Assembly: GCA_035623615.1 (NCBI GenBank)
Contig: DASPTB010000081.1
Coordinates: forward strand, 1-5,577
Length of the DNA: 5,577 nt
Reading direction: 5' to 3'
Source of the DNA: DASPTB01 sp035623615
Lineage (GTDB): Bacteria > Actinomycetota > UBA4738
The notes beneath the pieces were generated by a model. It ran no database searches. It was not told where the DNA came from and saw only the letters and a list, made by a program, of their open reading frames with translations. Position 1 is the first letter of the stretch, and every line of letters begins with the position of its first letter. This document shows, piece by piece, positions 5,276 to 5,577 of the stretch. Made by a program: the position numbers and the translations under genes.

Positions 5276-5577
5276 GCGGCGAGCTGGTACAGATCCTCGA
5301 AGGAAACACGTTCGTCGTCAGCGACCGCGCGGGCGACATCGAAGCGTCGCGCACCGACCCGACCGGCCTGTTCTCCTTCGACACGCGGTTCCTTTCGCGG
5401 TGGGTGCTCACGATCAACGGCGAGCGGCTGAACGCACTTTCGACCGACGACCTCCAGTACTTCCAGACGCGTTTTTTCCTGGTTCCTGGAACGGGAACGG
5501 TCTACGTCGACGCCAAGCTCTCGGTGATCCGGCTGCGCGAGGTCGGCCGCGGGTTCAGCGAGACGCTCCGGATCCTG
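5272..5577 (+). CDS. Glycogen debranching enzyme-type protein, N-terminal part (cut by window edge)
   Basis: The first 102 codons of a gene that continues beyond the window. The visible part matches the N-terminal domain of bacterial amylo-alpha-1,6-glucosidase-like proteins: an opening VQILEGNTFVVSDRAGDI, then DPTGLFSFDTRFLSRWVLTING (about 30-51), and LSTDDLQYFQTRFFLVPG (58-75), which then runs into VDAKLSVIRLREVGRGFSETL. This beta-rich domain precedes the catalytic (alpha/alpha)6 barrel in full-length relatives, usually some 650-750 residues in total; the catalytic part is not in the window. Likely cytoplasmic alpha-glucan processing, with substrate and activity unproven. It shares ATGA with the SCP2 gene and has AGGAGG 5 nt upstream, so the two are probably co-transcribed and co-translated. 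Confidence 0.9.
   Translation, partial: MSGELVQILEGNTFVVSDRAGDIEASRTDPTGLFSFDTRFLSRWVLTINGERLNALSTDDLQYFQTRFFLVPGTGTVYVDAKLSVIRLREVGRGFSETLRIL

Noticed and set aside
1..5577. tRNA, rRNA, CRISPR arrays, transposases or phage attachment sites
   Set aside because: I looked on both strands for tandem repeats with spacers, cloverleaf-like elements and transposase-like motifs and saw none. Nearly all of the window is accounted for by coding sequence.

Overview
The window is very GC-rich DNA with strong G/C bias at third codon positions, GTG starts, 4-nt start/stop overlaps and purine-rich ribosome binding sites. This, together with a SigK-like ECF sigma/RskA-type anti-sigma pair, a Tat-signal mini-protein, a DUF4331 protein and an SCP2-domain protein, suggests a high-GC actinobacterial lineage. 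Thermoleophilia-like is my guess by gene content; I cannot confirm the taxon from sequence alone. Nine protein genes are supported, two of them cut by the window edges. No RNA genes, insertion sequences, CRISPR arrays or long repeats were seen.

Left block (1-1310, minus strand): an ECF sigma factor followed, with a GTGA overlap, by a zinc-motif, single-pass membrane anti-sigma factor of the RskA type. The anti-sigma gene runs off the left edge just short of its expected C-terminus. It begins with GTG.

Middle block (1500-3592, plus strand): transcribed divergently from the sigma gene across a 189-bp intergenic region. It holds a 97-aa protein with a textbook Tat signal, a 459-aa DUF4331 protein that starts exactly at the family's N-terminal SSHREAP motif and has no signal peptide of its own, and a 110-aa small beta-rich protein coupled to it by GTGA. 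The arrangement resembles mycobacterial SigK/RskA, which sit near and control exported cargo proteins. The inference is that the sigma/anti-sigma pair senses an extracytoplasmic cue and controls this cassette.

Right-centre block (3589-4700, minus strand): a six-helix potassium-channel-like protein with a TTGYGN filter, then a 72-aa predicted three-helix-bundle protein. The latter ends convergently with the 110-aa gene, the two stop codons sharing a CTAG.

Right block (4868-5577, plus strand): an SCP2-domain protein whose stop overlaps (ATGA) the start of a glycogen-debranching-enzyme-type protein, of which only the first 102 residues are in the window.
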